Assembly (NCBI GenBank): GCA_002070955.1
Contig: MWEK01000010.1
Span: 62,001 to 126,000 of the forward strand
DNA length: 64,000 bases
From: Planctomycetes bacterium ADurb.Bin069
GTDB lineage: Bacteria; Planctomycetota; UBA8108; UBA8890; UBA8898
Direction: 5' to 3'
The position numbers were made by a program, and so were the translations under genes. Under the pieces are notes generated by a model. It was not told the origin of the DNA. It worked only from the letters and a program-made list of their open reading frames with translations, and did not search any database. Positions 9,103 through 18,313 of this stretch are shown here, one piece after another. Within the stretch, counting starts at the first letter, position 1, and each line of letters starts with the position of its first letter.

Positions 9103-11034
9103 ATGACGGAAGGTACATTCTACGTCACGACGCCGATCTACTATGTGAACGACAAACCCCACATCGGCCACGCCTACACCACGGTGCTCGCCGACGTGCT
9201 CGCGCGCTATCACCGCCTGATGGGGCGGGACACCTTCTTCCTGACCGGCACCGACGAGCACGGCCAGAAGGTCCAGAAGGCCGCCCAGCGGAACGGACTG
9301 GCGCCCATCGAGCAGTGCGATGCCACCGTGGTGCGCTTCAAGGAGCTCTGGAAGAAGCTCCGGATCACCCACGACGACTTCATCCGCACCACCGAGAAGC
9401 GCCATACCGAGGTGGTCCGGGAGATCCTCCAGGATCTGTACGACCGCGGCGAGATCTACCAGGCCGAGTACCGCGGCAGATACTGCGTCCACGACGAGCG
9501 CTTCTTCACCGACAAGGATCTCGTCGACGGCCGCCTGTGCCCCGAGTGCCGCCGCGAAACGGAGGAGTTGGTCGAGACGAGCTACTTCTTCGCGATGAGC
9601 CGCTACCAGACCTGGCTCATCGCGTACATCGAGGCTCACCCGGAGTTCATCCAGCCCGATTTCCGGCGCAACGAAACGCTGGGCTTCCTCCGCCGGCCCC
9701 TGGGAGATCTGTGCATCTCGCGGCCGAAGTCGCGCCTGGCCTGGGGCATCGAGCTGCCCTTCGACAAGGACTACGTGTGCTATGTCTGGTTCGACGCCCT
9801 CGTGAACTACATCAGCGCCGTGGGATACCGCCGCGATCCGGCGGCCTTCGCGCGCCGCTGGCCGGCGGCGTGCCACCTGATCGGGAAAGACATTCTCACG
9901 ACGCACACGGTCTACTGGCCCATCATGCTCAAGGCCATGGGCGTGGAGCAGCCGCGCACCGTGTTCGCCCACGGCTGGTGGCTGGCCGGCGCCGACAAGA
10001 TGAGCAAATCCCTCGGCAACGTCGTCAACCCCATGGACATGGCCGACCGCTACGGCGTCGATGCCTTCCGGTACTTCCTCATGGCCGAGATGGCCCTGGG
10101 CCAGGACGCCGCCTTCACCGAGGAGCTTTTCATCACCCGCTACAACAACGACTTGGCGAACGACCTGGGGAACCTAGTCAGCCGCGTCGTGAAGCTGACG
10201 GCGGCTCAGGCCGGCGGCGTCGTTCCCGCGCCGGGGGCGCCGGCGGAAGCGGAGGCGGAGCTCAAGGAGAACGTGCTCGGCGCCGTCGCCGCCATGCAGG
10301 CGAGCATCGCCGGCATGCAGATCGACCGCGGCATCGAGCGCGCGATCGAGGCCGTCAAGGCCGGCAACCGCTATCTCGACAAGACCGCGCCGTGGAAGCT
10401 CGCCAAGGAGGGGAATCGCGAGCGCCTCGCTACGGTTTTGTACCACGGCGCCGAGGCGCTCCGCATCATCTCGGGGCTGCTCGCGCCGGTGATGCCGGAA
10501 CGGATGGCCGCGCTCAGGCGGGCGATCGGTCTTGCGGGGGAAGCGGTCGAGCGCATCGAGATCGAGGAACTGGCCCGCTGGGGCGGCCTTCCTCCCGGGG
10601 CCGAGGTCGCCGAAAGCGGCGCGCTCTTCCCGCGGATCACGCCGCCTGAGCGCGCCGCGGCGCAGGCTCCGGCGGCCGCGAAGCAGGCCGCGCCGGCGCC
10701 CGGCGCAAAGCCGCTCCTGTCGCCGGAACGCCTCGCGCAGGTGGAGCTCAGGACCGCGCGGGTGCTCGCCGCCGAGAGGGTCGCGGGGGCGGAGAAGCTG
10801 CTCGCGCTCAGGATCGATGTGGGCGGCGCCGAGCGCCGCATCGTGGCCGGCATTGCGCGGCACTATGCGCCGGAGGATCTGGCCGGCAGGGACATCGTCA
10901 TCGTGGCCAACCTGGCGCCCGCCAAGATCCGCGGGATCGAGTCTCACGGCATGCTGCTTGCCGCCGCGGATGGCAAGACGCTCGGCCTGATCGTCCCGGA
11001 TCGACCGGCGGCGAGCGGGTCGGCGGTCTCGTGA
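9103..11034 (+). CDS. metG: Methionyl-tRNA synthetase
   Basis: 643-aa class I synthetase that charges tRNA-Met. Seen: the HIGH box in KPHIGHAYTT (about residue 18), the KMSKS loop DKMSKSLGN (about residue 300), the anticodon-binding helical region, and a C-terminal OB-fold tRNA-binding domain (about 540-643; ELRTARVLAAERVAGAEKL to IRGIESHGMLLAA) that gives dimerisation and tRNA affinity. The zinc knuckle is unusual: the first half reads CVHD instead of CxxC, while the second half is a normal CPEC. Start: ATG 9103, which fits the family N-terminus (TFYVTTPIYYVND); in-frame codons upstream lack homology. Confidence 0.97.
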   Translation: MTEGTFYVTTPIYYVNDKPHIGHAYTTVLADVLARYHRLMGRDTFFLTGTDEHGQKVQKAAQRNGLAPIEQCDATVVRFKELWKKLRITHDDFIRTTEKRHTEVVREILQDLYDRGEIYQAEYRGRYCVHDERFFTDKDLVDGRLCPECRRETEELVETSYFFAMSRYQTWLIAYIEAHPEFIQPDFRRNETLGFLRRPLGDLCISRPKSRLAWGIELPFDKDYVCYVWFDALVNYISAVGYRRDPAAFARRWPAACHLIGKDILTTHTVYWPIMLKAMGVEQPRTVFAHGWWLAGADKMSKSLGNVVNPMDMADRYGVDAFRYFLMAEMALGQDAAFTEELFITRYNNDLANDLGNLVSRVVKLTAAQAGGVVPAPGAPAEAEAELKENVLGAVAAMQASIAGMQIDRGIERAIEAVKAGNRYLDKTAPWKLAKEGNRERLATVLYHGAEALRIISGLLAPVMPERMAALRRAIGLAGEAVERIEIEELARWGGLPPGAEVAESGALFPRITPPERAAAQAPAAAKQAAPAPGAKPLLSPERLAQVELRTARVLAAERVAGAEKLLALRIDVGGAERRIVAGIARHYAPEDLAGRDIVIVANLAPAKIRGIESHGMLLAAADGKTLGLIVPDRPAASGSAVS

Positions 11035-11080
11035 CGGGAGCGCGGGGACGATCGCGTCTTCCCCCGCCTGGAGGTGACTC

Positions 11081-12610
11081 ATGGCTTCTGTCCTCGGAGC
11101 CGCGCTTCTGGCGTGCCTTTTCGGCGGGACGCCGGAGGGAGCGTCTCCCGCGAACCCCGCCTGCCGCTGGGGCGGGCTGCCCGATTCGAATCTGGTATCG
11201 GGCGCCGCGGGGCTTCCCGGCGATCTCAACGGCCTGGCGCCCCTCTGGGAGGTGCGCGTCGGGACCCGCCAGTACTCCATGCCCACCGTCGACCGGGGGC
11301 GCATCTACGTGGCGAGCAACGACGCCGGCTTCGCGCGGCCGGGGTATCGGCCGACGAACGGCGGGGCCCTGCGCTGTTTGGACCAGGCCACCGGGGCCGT
11401 GATTTGGCAACTGGCGAGCCCGCGGTACAAGGAGGGGCTCACGCCGCCTTACCACTTCGACCAGTGGAGCTGCGGAATCTGTTCGGCCCCGCTGGTGGAC
11501 GGCGAGCGGGTCTATGTGGTGGGAAACCGCGGGGAGATTCTCTGCTGCGACCGAGAGGGCCAGCGCAACGGCAACGATGGACCCTTCACCGACGAGCTGG
11601 CGTACATGGGCCTCGACGGCGGCTCCGCGCCGGATCCCGCCGACGGCGACATCATCTGGATTTACGACCTGATCAAGGAGGTCGGCGCGGTGCCCCACGA
11701 CGTGTGCGGGAGCACGCTGCTTCTCGTGGGAGACTTCCTGTACGCCTGCACGTCCAACGGCGTCGATGATCGCCACGCCAAGGTGGCGAACCCCGATGCG
11801 CCCAGCCTGATCGTGCTGGACAAGCGCACCGGGAAGCTGGTCGCCGCCGATGGCGAACGCATCGGCCGGCGCCTGCTGCACGGCCACTGGTCCTCGCCCG
11901 CCGCCGGCACCTTCGACGGGCGCACGCTGATCTTTTTCGGCGGCGGCGACGGCTTCCTGTACGCTTTCGAACCCGTGACGGCGGCCGGCGCCGAGGCGCA
12001 GACCCTGAAGAAGGCCTGGTCCTTCGACTGCAACCCGCGGGAATACCGCGTGCGGCGCGGCATTCCCGTGCCGTATTCCCGGGACAGCAGCAAGAGCCCC
12101 GACGGCCCCAGCGAGATCATCGGGACGGCCGTCTTCCACAAGAACCGCGTCTACGTGGCCATCGGCCAGAGCCCGTTGCACGGCGAGGGGCAGGGGCGGC
12201 TCTCGTGCGTCGATGCGGCGACGGGCTTGGAGGTGTGGGGCTCGGGGCTCGTCGACCGCAGCCTGGCGACGCCTTCCATCGCCGGGGGGCTGCTCTACAT
12301 CGCCGACTGGAGCGGCGGCCTGCACTGCTTCGACGCCGAGACCGGCGCGCGGCGCTGGTTCCACGAGCTGGGAGCCGGCGCGTGGACCGCCTCGACCTTC
12401 GTGGCCGACGGCAAGGTGTACGCCAGCGCCGAGACGGGCGTCCTCTGGATTCTCAAGGCGGGGAGCGCCAAGGAAGTGCTCTCCAAGATCCGTTTCCCGA
12501 CCCATCTGGCGACGCCGAACGCGGCGGACGGAGTCCTCTATATACCCACTCAGAAGAACCTTATCGCTTACCCGGGAACCGCGGGAAACGCGGCGGGCGG
12601 AGGTGTTTGA
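11081..12610 (+). CDS. Secreted PQQ-type beta-propeller repeat protein
   Basis: 509-aa protein with a short signal peptide and repeated blades of the PQQ/quinoprotein type (for example RIYVASNDAGF, VYVVGNRGEILCCD, LSCVDAATGLEVW, LLYIADWSGGLHCFDAETG). No catalytic dehydrogenase motif or heme site is visible, so it is better read as an extracytoplasmic propeller (scaffold, binding or assembly) than as a quinoprotein enzyme. Start: ATG 11081 with GGAGGTG upstream. It sits 46 bp after metG and directly before the UroD-family gene, in one probable transcript. Confidence 0.85.
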   Translation: MASVLGAALLACLFGGTPEGASPANPACRWGGLPDSNLVSGAAGLPGDLNGLAPLWEVRVGTRQYSMPTVDRGRIYVASNDAGFARPGYRPTNGGALRCLDQATGAVIWQLASPRYKEGLTPPYHFDQWSCGICSAPLVDGERVYVVGNRGEILCCDREGQRNGNDGPFTDELAYMGLDGGSAPDPADGDIIWIYDLIKEVGAVPHDVCGSTLLLVGDFLYACTSNGVDDRHAKVANPDAPSLIVLDKRTGKLVAADGERIGRRLLHGHWSSPAAGTFDGRTLIFFGGGDGFLYAFEPVTAAGAEAQTLKKAWSFDCNPREYRVRRGIPVPYSRDSSKSPDGPSEIIGTAVFHKNRVYVAIGQSPLHGEGQGRLSCVDAATGLEVWGSGLVDRSLATPSIAGGLLYIADWSGGLHCFDAETGARRWFHELGAGAWTASTFVADGKVYASAETGVLWILKAGSAKEVLSKIRFPTHLATPNAADGVLYIPTQKNLIAYPGTAGNAAGGGV

Positions 12611-13660
12611 TTGCGAATGACGAGCAGAGCGCGCGTCATGGCCGCTTTCGCCCACCGCGAGGGCGACCGGGTGCCCGCGTGGTGCGGCGCGTCGGTGGAG
12701 TTCTGGGCCAAGGCCAAGGCGGCGCTGGGCCTGGACGACGAGGGGCTGCGGCTCAGGTTCGCCGATGACTTCAGGCGGGTCGTGGCGCCCTACGCCGGCC
12801 CTCCGCTGCCGTGCCTGCCGGGCATGGTTTCCTGCTCGGTGTTCGGAGTCCAGCGCCGCGGCATGGGGTACGGCCAGCCGGCAAGCCATCCTCTCGCGCA
12901 CGCCGAGACCCCCGCCGGCATCGAAGCCTACGCCTGGCCGGACCCCGCGTGGATCGATGTCTCCGCGGTGCGCGGCGAGGCGGCGCGCTGGCACGGCGAG
13001 TTCGCGGTCCTCGGGGGGGACTGGTCGCCGTTCTGGCACGACGCCATCGATCTGCTGGGCATGGAGCACCTGCTCCTCCTCATGTACGACGCCCCCGAGA
13101 CGGTGGACCGCCTGCTGGAGATTCTGGTGGACTACTACGCGGCGGTGAGCGAGCGCATCTTCGACGCCGCCGGCGATGTCATCGACATCTTCTTCTTCGG
13201 GAACGACTTCGGCGGCCGCGGCGGGCCGCTGATCGGGCCTGATCTTTTCACGCGCTTCTTCGCGCCGCACCTCCGGCGCTTCGCCGATCTGGGACACCGT
13301 TACGGCTTGAAGGTCATGATGCACTGCTGCGGCGGCTTCGCGCCCCTCATCCCGCTCATGATCGAGGCCGGCCTGGACGGCCTCCACGCCGTCCAGCCGT
13401 CATGCGCGGGCATGGATCTGCGCGGGCTCAAGCGCGACTTCGGGGGGAAGATCCTCTTCAACGGCGCGATCGATTCGCACCGGGTCCTCATCGACGGCAC
13501 GCCGGATTCCGTGCGCGCGGCGACCCGGGAGGTTCTGAGCATCATGAAGCCCGGCGGCGGCTACATTGCCGGCGCGAGCCACGACACGATCCTGGAGGAG
13601 ACGCCGCTGGCGAACGTGCTGGCCATGTTCGACGCGATCCGGGAGTTCGGGGCGTACTGA
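12611..13660 (+). CDS. Uroporphyrinogen decarboxylase (UroD)-family protein, methyltransferase-like
   Basis: 349-aa TIM-barrel protein of the UroD/MtaA superfamily. Seen: an N-terminal RVPAWCGASVEFW stretch in place of the substrate-binding RQAGR region of true HemE, the KVMMHCCGGF segment that resembles the metal-binding His/Cys of methylcobamide:CoM-type enzymes, and an ending GGGYIAGASHD typical of this subgroup. A corrinoid- or thiol-dependent methyl transfer or C1 role is more likely than heme synthesis. Start: TTG 12611 directly abuts the previous stop with 6 nt to GGAGGT; ATG 12617 is the alternative. The heme operon near 53 kb is unrelated. Confidence 0.82.
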   Translation: MRMTSRARVMAAFAHREGDRVPAWCGASVEFWAKAKAALGLDDEGLRLRFADDFRRVVAPYAGPPLPCLPGMVSCSVFGVQRRGMGYGQPASHPLAHAETPAGIEAYAWPDPAWIDVSAVRGEAARWHGEFAVLGGDWSPFWHDAIDLLGMEHLLLLMYDAPETVDRLLEILVDYYAAVSERIFDAAGDVIDIFFFGNDFGGRGGPLIGPDLFTRFFAPHLRRFADLGHRYGLKVMMHCCGGFAPLIPLMIEAGLDGLHAVQPSCAGMDLRGLKRDFGGKILFNGAIDSHRVLIDGTPDSVRAATREVLSIMKPGGGYIAGASHDTILEETPLANVLAMFDAIREFGAY

Positions 13661-13711
13661 CGCGATTTCAACGAAGGGCTCCCGCCGTCGCGCGCGGTCC
13701 TGGACCAACGT

Positions 13712-13981
13712 GTCATCCCCGCGCGTCTCGTAGGCTCGTCGCCTGCCGGCGAGCCCAGGCCGGCCCCCGCTGCCAAATCCCAGGAGCGGTGTCCAGAAAA
13801 ACTCGGCGGGGTTGACCTTGCGCCGACGTTTGACGAACCCCGTTTCCCAGTGACGCTCGAAAGGCAGCGCTGAACGCGATCTTTCAAAGTCGAGTGAACT
13901 CCGATAGACTTTCTGCGAGCCATTCCGCCGTCCTTTCCGCTGGTTCGTGTTGGAGAAGGAGAACGCGAAGAGCGGCTCATT
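13712..13981 (-). pseudogene. Decayed IS4-type transposase N-terminal fragment
   Basis: In this roughly 500 bp gap without an intact gene, the minus strand read from 13981 gives FVKRRRKVNPAEFFWTPLLG followed by GRRRAYET. This resembles the start of IS4-like DDE transposases (a charged KRRRKL-P-x-F-W-T-L-V-L-GFG block, then LRRAYE). The frame opens after an in-frame TGA, has no start codon or catalytic DDE region, and loses similarity after about 13712. I read it as an insertion-sequence scar. No terminal repeats are recognisable. Confidence 0.4.
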
Positions 13982-14160
13982 TCAGGCCTCTTCAGAACCA
14001 GGGCCTACGTCTCCTTGTCCGATGATGAATGCAGGCGCAATCGGAGTTCCCGGCGGCCGGTAGGAAGCGCATCCCTGCAAGGAGCGGGGCGACCTGGGCG
14101 GCGAGGGAAGATGGACGGCGGAGCTTGAGGTCTGTCGAAACGTAGGCGGGAGGCGGAGCC

Positions 14161-14463
14161 ATGACCTATCACGGCATAGAGATGCCCCGGGAGAAGTTGG
14201 CGGAGTTTTGCCGGAAGAACCATATCCGGCGGCTCTCGATCTTCGGTTCGATTCTGCGGGACGACTTTGGACCTGAAAGCGACGTGGATTTTCTGGTGGA
14301 GTTCGAGCCGGGCCGGACCCCCGGCCTGTTTGGGATCGCCGGCATGGAGATCGAGTTGTCGGCGATGATCGGGCGTAAGGCGGACCTGCGCACGGCGGGC
14401 GATCTGAGCCGTTATTTTCGGGACGAGGTCCTTGGGGAAGCGGAGGTTCAATATGCTTCCTGA
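14161..14463 (+). CDS. mntA: Minimal nucleotidyltransferase antitoxin, MntA-like
   Basis: 100-aa minimal nucleotidyltransferase with the GSx10DxD signature: Gly29-Ser30 in [10 protein letters not shown], then Asp41 and Asp43 in [10 protein letters not shown]. In characterised HepT/MntA systems such proteins neutralise the HEPN ribonuclease by adding AMP groups to a tyrosine beside its active site. It overlaps the HepT-like gene by 11 nt, the usual antitoxin-first order. Start: ATG 14161, preceded by GGGAGGCGGAG. Flanked on both sides by decayed mobile or defence gene fragments. Confidence 0.85.
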   Translation: MTYHGIEMPREKLAEFCRKNHIRRLSIFGSILRDDFGPESDVDFLVEFEPGRTPGLFGIAGMEIELSAMIGRKADLRTAGDLSRYFRDEVLGEAEVQYAS

Positions 14464-14806
14464 AGCGGATCGCGTGCGCTTGCGGCACATGCTCGACGCG
14501 ACGCGCGAAGCGCGGGGGTATATCCGTGGAAGGTCGCGCGAAGACCTGGACCGCGACACGATGCTGTTCCGCGCGCTGGTCAACTGCATTGAGATCGTTG
14601 GCGAGGCCGCCGCGCGCGTGAGTCGCGAGACCCGGGCGCGGGCGCCTGGAATTCCGTGGGAGGAGGCGATCGGCCTGCGCAACCGCCTGGTTCACGCCTA
14701 CTTCGACATTGACCGAGATATCGTCTGGACAACCGCGACGCACGAACTCGCGCTGCTTGAGCCGCGACTCGCCGAGGTTCTGGGCGGGGAATCCGCGCAG
14801 TCATGA
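14453..14806 (+). CDS. hepT: HEPN-domain toxin, HepT-like (DUF86)
   Basis: 117-aa all-helical HEPN ribonuclease. The RX4HXY active-site motif is complete: Arg76, His81 and Tyr83 in [12 protein letters not shown], so both the predicted RNase centre and the tyrosine target of the partner are present. Start: ATG 14453 with GGAGG 6 nt upstream, inside the end of mntA (translational coupling); a TTG 21 nt earlier is less likely. In this family the toxin cleaves tRNA or mRNA when not modified. The pair looks functional although its surroundings are decayed. Confidence 0.86.
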   Translation: MLPEADRVRLRHMLDATREARGYIRGRSREDLDRDTMLFRALVNCIEIVGEAAARVSRETRARAPGIPWEEAIGLRNRLVHAYFDIDRDIVWTTATHELALLEPRLAEVLGGESAQS

Positions 14807-14814
14807 CCTATATT

Positions 14815-15075
14815 GAACCAATTCGCCAAGCATGAGGAAGTCTTTCGGGACCGGGGGGCGAGGGCCTGCCGGAACTGAAGGCTGACCCGTAGAAGTCCAT
14901 CGCGTTTCTAGGCAAGGCGGAAATGGGCGCGGGTGAGTTGCGGCCGAACATCGTTGTCGGCGGCGGCAAGACTGCGGTCCTCGCGGCGGCGATCGCCTGG
15001 TTGCGCCTCGCCGGCAACGTCTAGACGTTCGTGGTGCTCCGCCCGAACCTCATTGTACGGGATCGATCCGTCATG
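14815..15075 (+). pseudogene. Decayed restriction-type DEAD/DEAH helicase fragment (ResIII-like)
   Basis: Conceptual pieces read NQFAKHEEVFRD, then GLPELKAD, KSIAFLGKAEMGAGELRPN, VVGGGKTAVLAAAIAW and TFVVLRPNLIVRDR, as in the N-terminal helicase part of type III-like restriction subunits (walker A, then the V-L-x-P-N-L-I-V-R-D-R strand). The reading frame is broken by a shift near the G-run 14853-14858 and by in-frame TAG at 14890 and 15022, and the walker A loop is shortened. It begins immediately after hepT and is clearly dead. Confidence 0.5.
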
Positions 15076-15094
15076 GAGGGTTGCGCGGTCCTGC

Positions 15095-16156
15095 TCAGGC
15101 CCGCGGTTCGCTCCCGAGATCGACGACGCCCAGGAGCAGCGCGTTGCGGGCGTGCTCCAGGGGCTCCAGCGCCATGGCCTCGAGGCGGGCGGCGATCGGG
15201 GGCGGGGTCGAGCGGTGGACCAGCAGATCGGCGGGCTCCGCGCGCAGCTCGCTGTGCGCCGCGAGGATCTTCCAGATCTGCTCGTTGGGGACGAGGCCCT
15301 CCTGAACGATCTTGCGGGTGCGGAAAAGACCCTTGCGCTCCCGTTCCCGGCGGACGAGCACCAGATCCGTCCGCGGCAGCACGCATGGCGTCCCCGGACG
15401 CCATTCGCAGAGGCTCTTCACGGTTCCCTCGTGGCGGACCGCGCTGAGGGCGGGGACAACGACGCCGCGGGGGCCGAGCTCGGCGGCGAGGGCTCGGCGC
15501 GCCGACCCGTATTTCCACCAGGCGGCGGCCTTGGCGGGGCTCCAGACGCAGAGCTGGATGCGGACGCTGTGGTGCGCGTGCAGCTTGAGATCGAAGGCGC
15601 CGCCGTTTTTCTCCGCCAACTCCGCGACGGCCTCGTCGCGCGCCCCGAGCCACGTCGCGGCGATCTCCGCCGGCGACGAAGCCTGCGCGCCGTCCTCGGT
15701 TCCGGCGTGCAGGTCCACGGCCAAATCCGCGGTCCGCGCCAGGGCTTCCGCGAAGGCGAGCGCCTCGCGCATGAAGAACTCCATGACGAGAAGCGGCAGG
15801 GTGATGATGACGGGCGCCTGCTCGACATCAGGCTCCGCGCCGCCGTCCTCGTCCGCTTCGAAATCTTCGTCTTCGCCGCCGTCGTAATCTTCCTCCGGCT
15901 CGGGAGGCGGCGGAGCGTCCTCGTCAGCGGCGCGGCGGGCCGCCGCGAGGCGCGCTTCCCAGGCCTCGGTGACCTCGGAGGCCAGGAGCAGGCTGAAGAA
16001 AGCGCCGGTGTCGGGGTTGCGATAGTGCGCCCGCGAGGGGTCGTCCGCCGCCAGAGCGACGCGGCCGTCGCCGAGCAGCGCGTCGAGAATCGTGTCGGCC
16101 GGAGCGCCCCCTTCGGGAGGCCGCAGAAGATAAATTTCGAAAGGATTCATGGGCAT
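15095..16156 (-). CDS. Hypothetical protein with acidic linker
   Basis: 353-aa protein I do not recognise. It has two conserved-looking parts: an N-terminal block (MNPFEIYLLRPPEG, then TGAFFSLLLASEV, to about residue 75) and a C-terminal block from about residue 120 (MEFFMREALAFAEALARTAD, WLGARDEAVAEL, LVLVRRERERKGLF), joined by a 40-residue Asp/Glu/Pro-rich linker. No signal peptide or membrane segment, so probably cytoplasmic. ATG codons at 16156 and 16150 are both possible and neither has a strong ribosome site. Divergent from asnB. Coding is supported by a long frame in a region where the opposite strand lacks any family match. Confidence 0.6.
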   Translation of the reverse strand: MPMNPFEIYLLRPPEGGAPADTILDALLGDGRVALAADDPSRAHYRNPDTGAFFSLLLASEVTEAWEARLAAARRAADEDAPPPPEPEEDYDGGEDEDFEADEDGGAEPDVEQAPVIITLPLLVMEFFMREALAFAEALARTADLAVDLHAGTEDGAQASSPAEIAATWLGARDEAVAELAEKNGGAFDLKLHAHHSVRIQLCVWSPAKAAAWWKYGSARRALAAELGPRGVVVPALSAVRHEGTVKSLCEWRPGTPCVLPRTDLVLVRRERERKGLFRTRKIVQEGLVPNEQIWKILAAHSELRAEPADLLVHRSTPPPIAARLEAMALEPLEHARNALLLGVVDLGSEPRA

Positions 16157-16291
16157 CAAGCCTATCGCGCCGGCGGCGCGGGCTCAAGCGGCGGACCCGC
16201 CGATATGCTACCATTAGGGCTTCGCGGGTCCCGGGCCGGCGCCGCTCCGCGCATGGCCCCGGCGCGCGGAGATTGTTCCAGGAGCACGCGC

Positions 16292-18283
16292 ATGTGTGGG
16301 ATCTGCGGCATCGTCGCGCCCGAGCGCGGCGCGCCGCAACGCGAGCTTGCGGCGCGGATGGCTTTCCGCCTCGCGCACCGCGGCCCCGATGAATTCGGCA
16401 CCTATGCGGACGAGCGCGCCGCGCTCGGCCACGCCCGCCTGAGCATCGGCGTTTCGGCGGGCGACGCCCAACCCTTCCACAACGCGGACCGGTCCCGCTG
16501 GATCGTCCACAACGGCGCGGTCTTCAATTCCGCCGAGCTCAGGGAGGAACTCCGGGCGCGGGGCCGCTCCTTCCACACGGACTCCGACGCGGAGGTGATC
16601 CTCCACGCCTACGAGGAGTACGGGCCCGATTGCCTCCTTCGCTTCAACGGCCAGTTCGCCTTCGCCGTCTGGGACCGCGGACGCCGGGAGCTGTTCCTGG
16701 CGCGAGACCGCGTGGGCGTCCGGCCGTTGTTTTGGCTGGAGCGGGGCGGAGCGTTCTTCTTCGCCTCGGAGATGAAGGCTTTTCTGGAGGTGCCCGGGTT
16801 GACGCTGAGCCTCGACCCGCAGGCCCTCGCCCAAACGGTGACGTTCTGGTCGCCGCTCCCGCCGCGCACGCCCTTCAAGGAGGTGCGCGAGCTGGAGCCG
16901 GGGACCTATCTCCTTTACGACGCCGCGCGGGGCTCCCCGGCCAAGAAGACCTACTGGCGCATGCCCTTCGCCGACCAGAGCGGCGTCGACCGCCGGCCGC
17001 TTGCCGCGATCAGGGAGGAATTCCACGCCCTGCTGGTCGATGCGAGCCGCCTGCGCCTGCGGGCGGAGGCGCCCGTCGGGGCGTACCTCAGCGGCGGGCT
17101 GGATTCCGCCGTGGTCGCGGCGATCATCAAGGGGCTCTCCGGCGCGCCGCTCAAGACCTTCGCGGTGAGCTTCCAGGAGACGAGCTTCGATGAGAGCGGC
17201 TTCCAGCGGGCGATGGTTGCCCACCTGGGAGCCGACCACCACGAGGTGGTCTGCACGAACCGGGACATCGCCGCCAGCTTCCCCCAGGTGGTGTGGTTCG
17301 CGGAGAAACCGCTCCTGAGGACCGCGCCGGCGCCGTTCATGGCGCTCTCGCGCCTGGTCAGGGAGCACGGGTGCAAGGTCGTTCTGTCCGGCGAGGGCGC
17401 CGACGAGATGCTCGGCGGCTACGACATCTTCAAGGAAGCCGCCATCCGCGCCTTCTGGGCTCGCGATCCTCGCAGCCGCCTCCGGGCGCAGCTCTTCACG
17501 CGCATCTACCCGTGGCTCGCGGCGCAGAGCACGGGAGGGCGCGCCCCATGGCGGATGGTCTTCGCCCAGGACCTCGAACGGACGAATCTCCCGTGGTACT
17601 CCCACGCGATCAGGTGGCGCGCCACGGCGCGCATCGGCGAGTTTCTCTCCGCCGATGTGCGCGCCGCGCTGCGGGACTACGATCCCATCGAGGAGTACGC
17701 CGCCGGCCTGCCGCCCGGGTTTCACCGTTGGCCGCTGCTTCACAAGGCGCAGCTCCTGGAGATCGAAACCTTCCTCGCGCCGTACCTCCTGGCGTCCCAG
17801 GGCGACCGCATGGGGATGGCCAACGGCACCCAGGGGCGGTTCCCCTTCCTCGATCACCGGGTGATGGAGTTTTGCGCGCGGCTCAGGCCCGAGCTGAAAC
17901 TCTACGGCCTCACGGAGAAATACCTGCTCAAGCAGGCCTTCGGCGCTGAACTGCCCGCGGCCATCGTGCGGCGCCCGAAGCAGCCCTACCGCGCGCCGAT
18001 CGGGAAGAGCTTTTTCGCCGACACGGAGTCGGCGTTGCTTGAGCGCGCGCTCGGCGCCGCCGCGATCGCCGCCTTCGGCGTCCTGGATGCCGAGCGCGTC
18101 GCGCGCCTCGTGGCGCGCTGCGGCCGGAAGGGCGGCGCCGCCGGCGAAATCGACAACATGGCTTTGGCCTTCGCCGTCTCGCTCCAGCTTTTGTGCGAGC
18201 AGTTTCTGGCGGGGCGGCGCGAGCCGGCGCCGCCGCCGGGCGCCGCGCCGGTGCGCGCCTTCGGGCCCGGCGGCGGGGAGTGA
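16292..18283 (+). CDS. asnB: Asparagine synthetase (glutamine-hydrolysing)
   Basis: 663-aa two-domain enzyme that uses glutamine and ATP to amidate aspartate or a related acceptor. Seen: the N-terminal nucleophile Cys2 in MCGICGIV, HRGPDE at about residue 31, the glutaminase site region (SRWIVHNGAVFNSAEL, where most members have NGEIYN), and the synthetase P-loop AYLSGGLDSAVVA at about residue 270. Start: ATG 16292 is fixed by Cys2, with GGAG 7 nt upstream. Length fits the AsnB family that also contains specialised amidotransferases for surface sugars. A TATGCT -10-like element at 16204-16209 may mark the promoter. Confidence 0.92.
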   Translation: MCGICGIVAPERGAPQRELAARMAFRLAHRGPDEFGTYADERAALGHARLSIGVSAGDAQPFHNADRSRWIVHNGAVFNSAELREELRARGRSFHTDSDAEVILHAYEEYGPDCLLRFNGQFAFAVWDRGRRELFLARDRVGVRPLFWLERGGAFFFASEMKAFLEVPGLTLSLDPQALAQTVTFWSPLPPRTPFKEVRELEPGTYLLYDAARGSPAKKTYWRMPFADQSGVDRRPLAAIREEFHALLVDASRLRLRAEAPVGAYLSGGLDSAVVAAIIKGLSGAPLKTFAVSFQETSFDESGFQRAMVAHLGADHHEVVCTNRDIAASFPQVVWFAEKPLLRTAPAPFMALSRLVREHGCKVVLSGEGADEMLGGYDIFKEAAIRAFWARDPRSRLRAQLFTRIYPWLAAQSTGGRAPWRMVFAQDLERTNLPWYSHAIRWRATARIGEFLSADVRAALRDYDPIEEYAAGLPPGFHRWPLLHKAQLLEIETFLAPYLLASQGDRMGMANGTQGRFPFLDHRVMEFCARLRPELKLYGLTEKYLLKQAFGAELPAAIVRRPKQPYRAPIGKSFFADTESALLERALGAAAIAAFGVLDAERVARLVARCGRKGGAAGEIDNMALAFAVSLQLLCEQFLAGRREPAPPPGAAPVRAFGPGGGE

Positions 18284-18313
18284 GGGGCCCGCGGCGGCGG
18301 AGGAGGAGGCGCG

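Noticed and set aside
12611..13660. UroD-family protein as HemE of the heme pathway
   Set aside because: The substrate-binding RQAGR-type motif of HemE is replaced by WCGASVEFW and a HCCGG metal-type motif is present, so it belongs to the methyltransferase-like branch.
18285..18313. yybP-ykoY manganese riboswitch before mntP
   Set aside because: The space after asnB is only about 30 bp, too short for the element.
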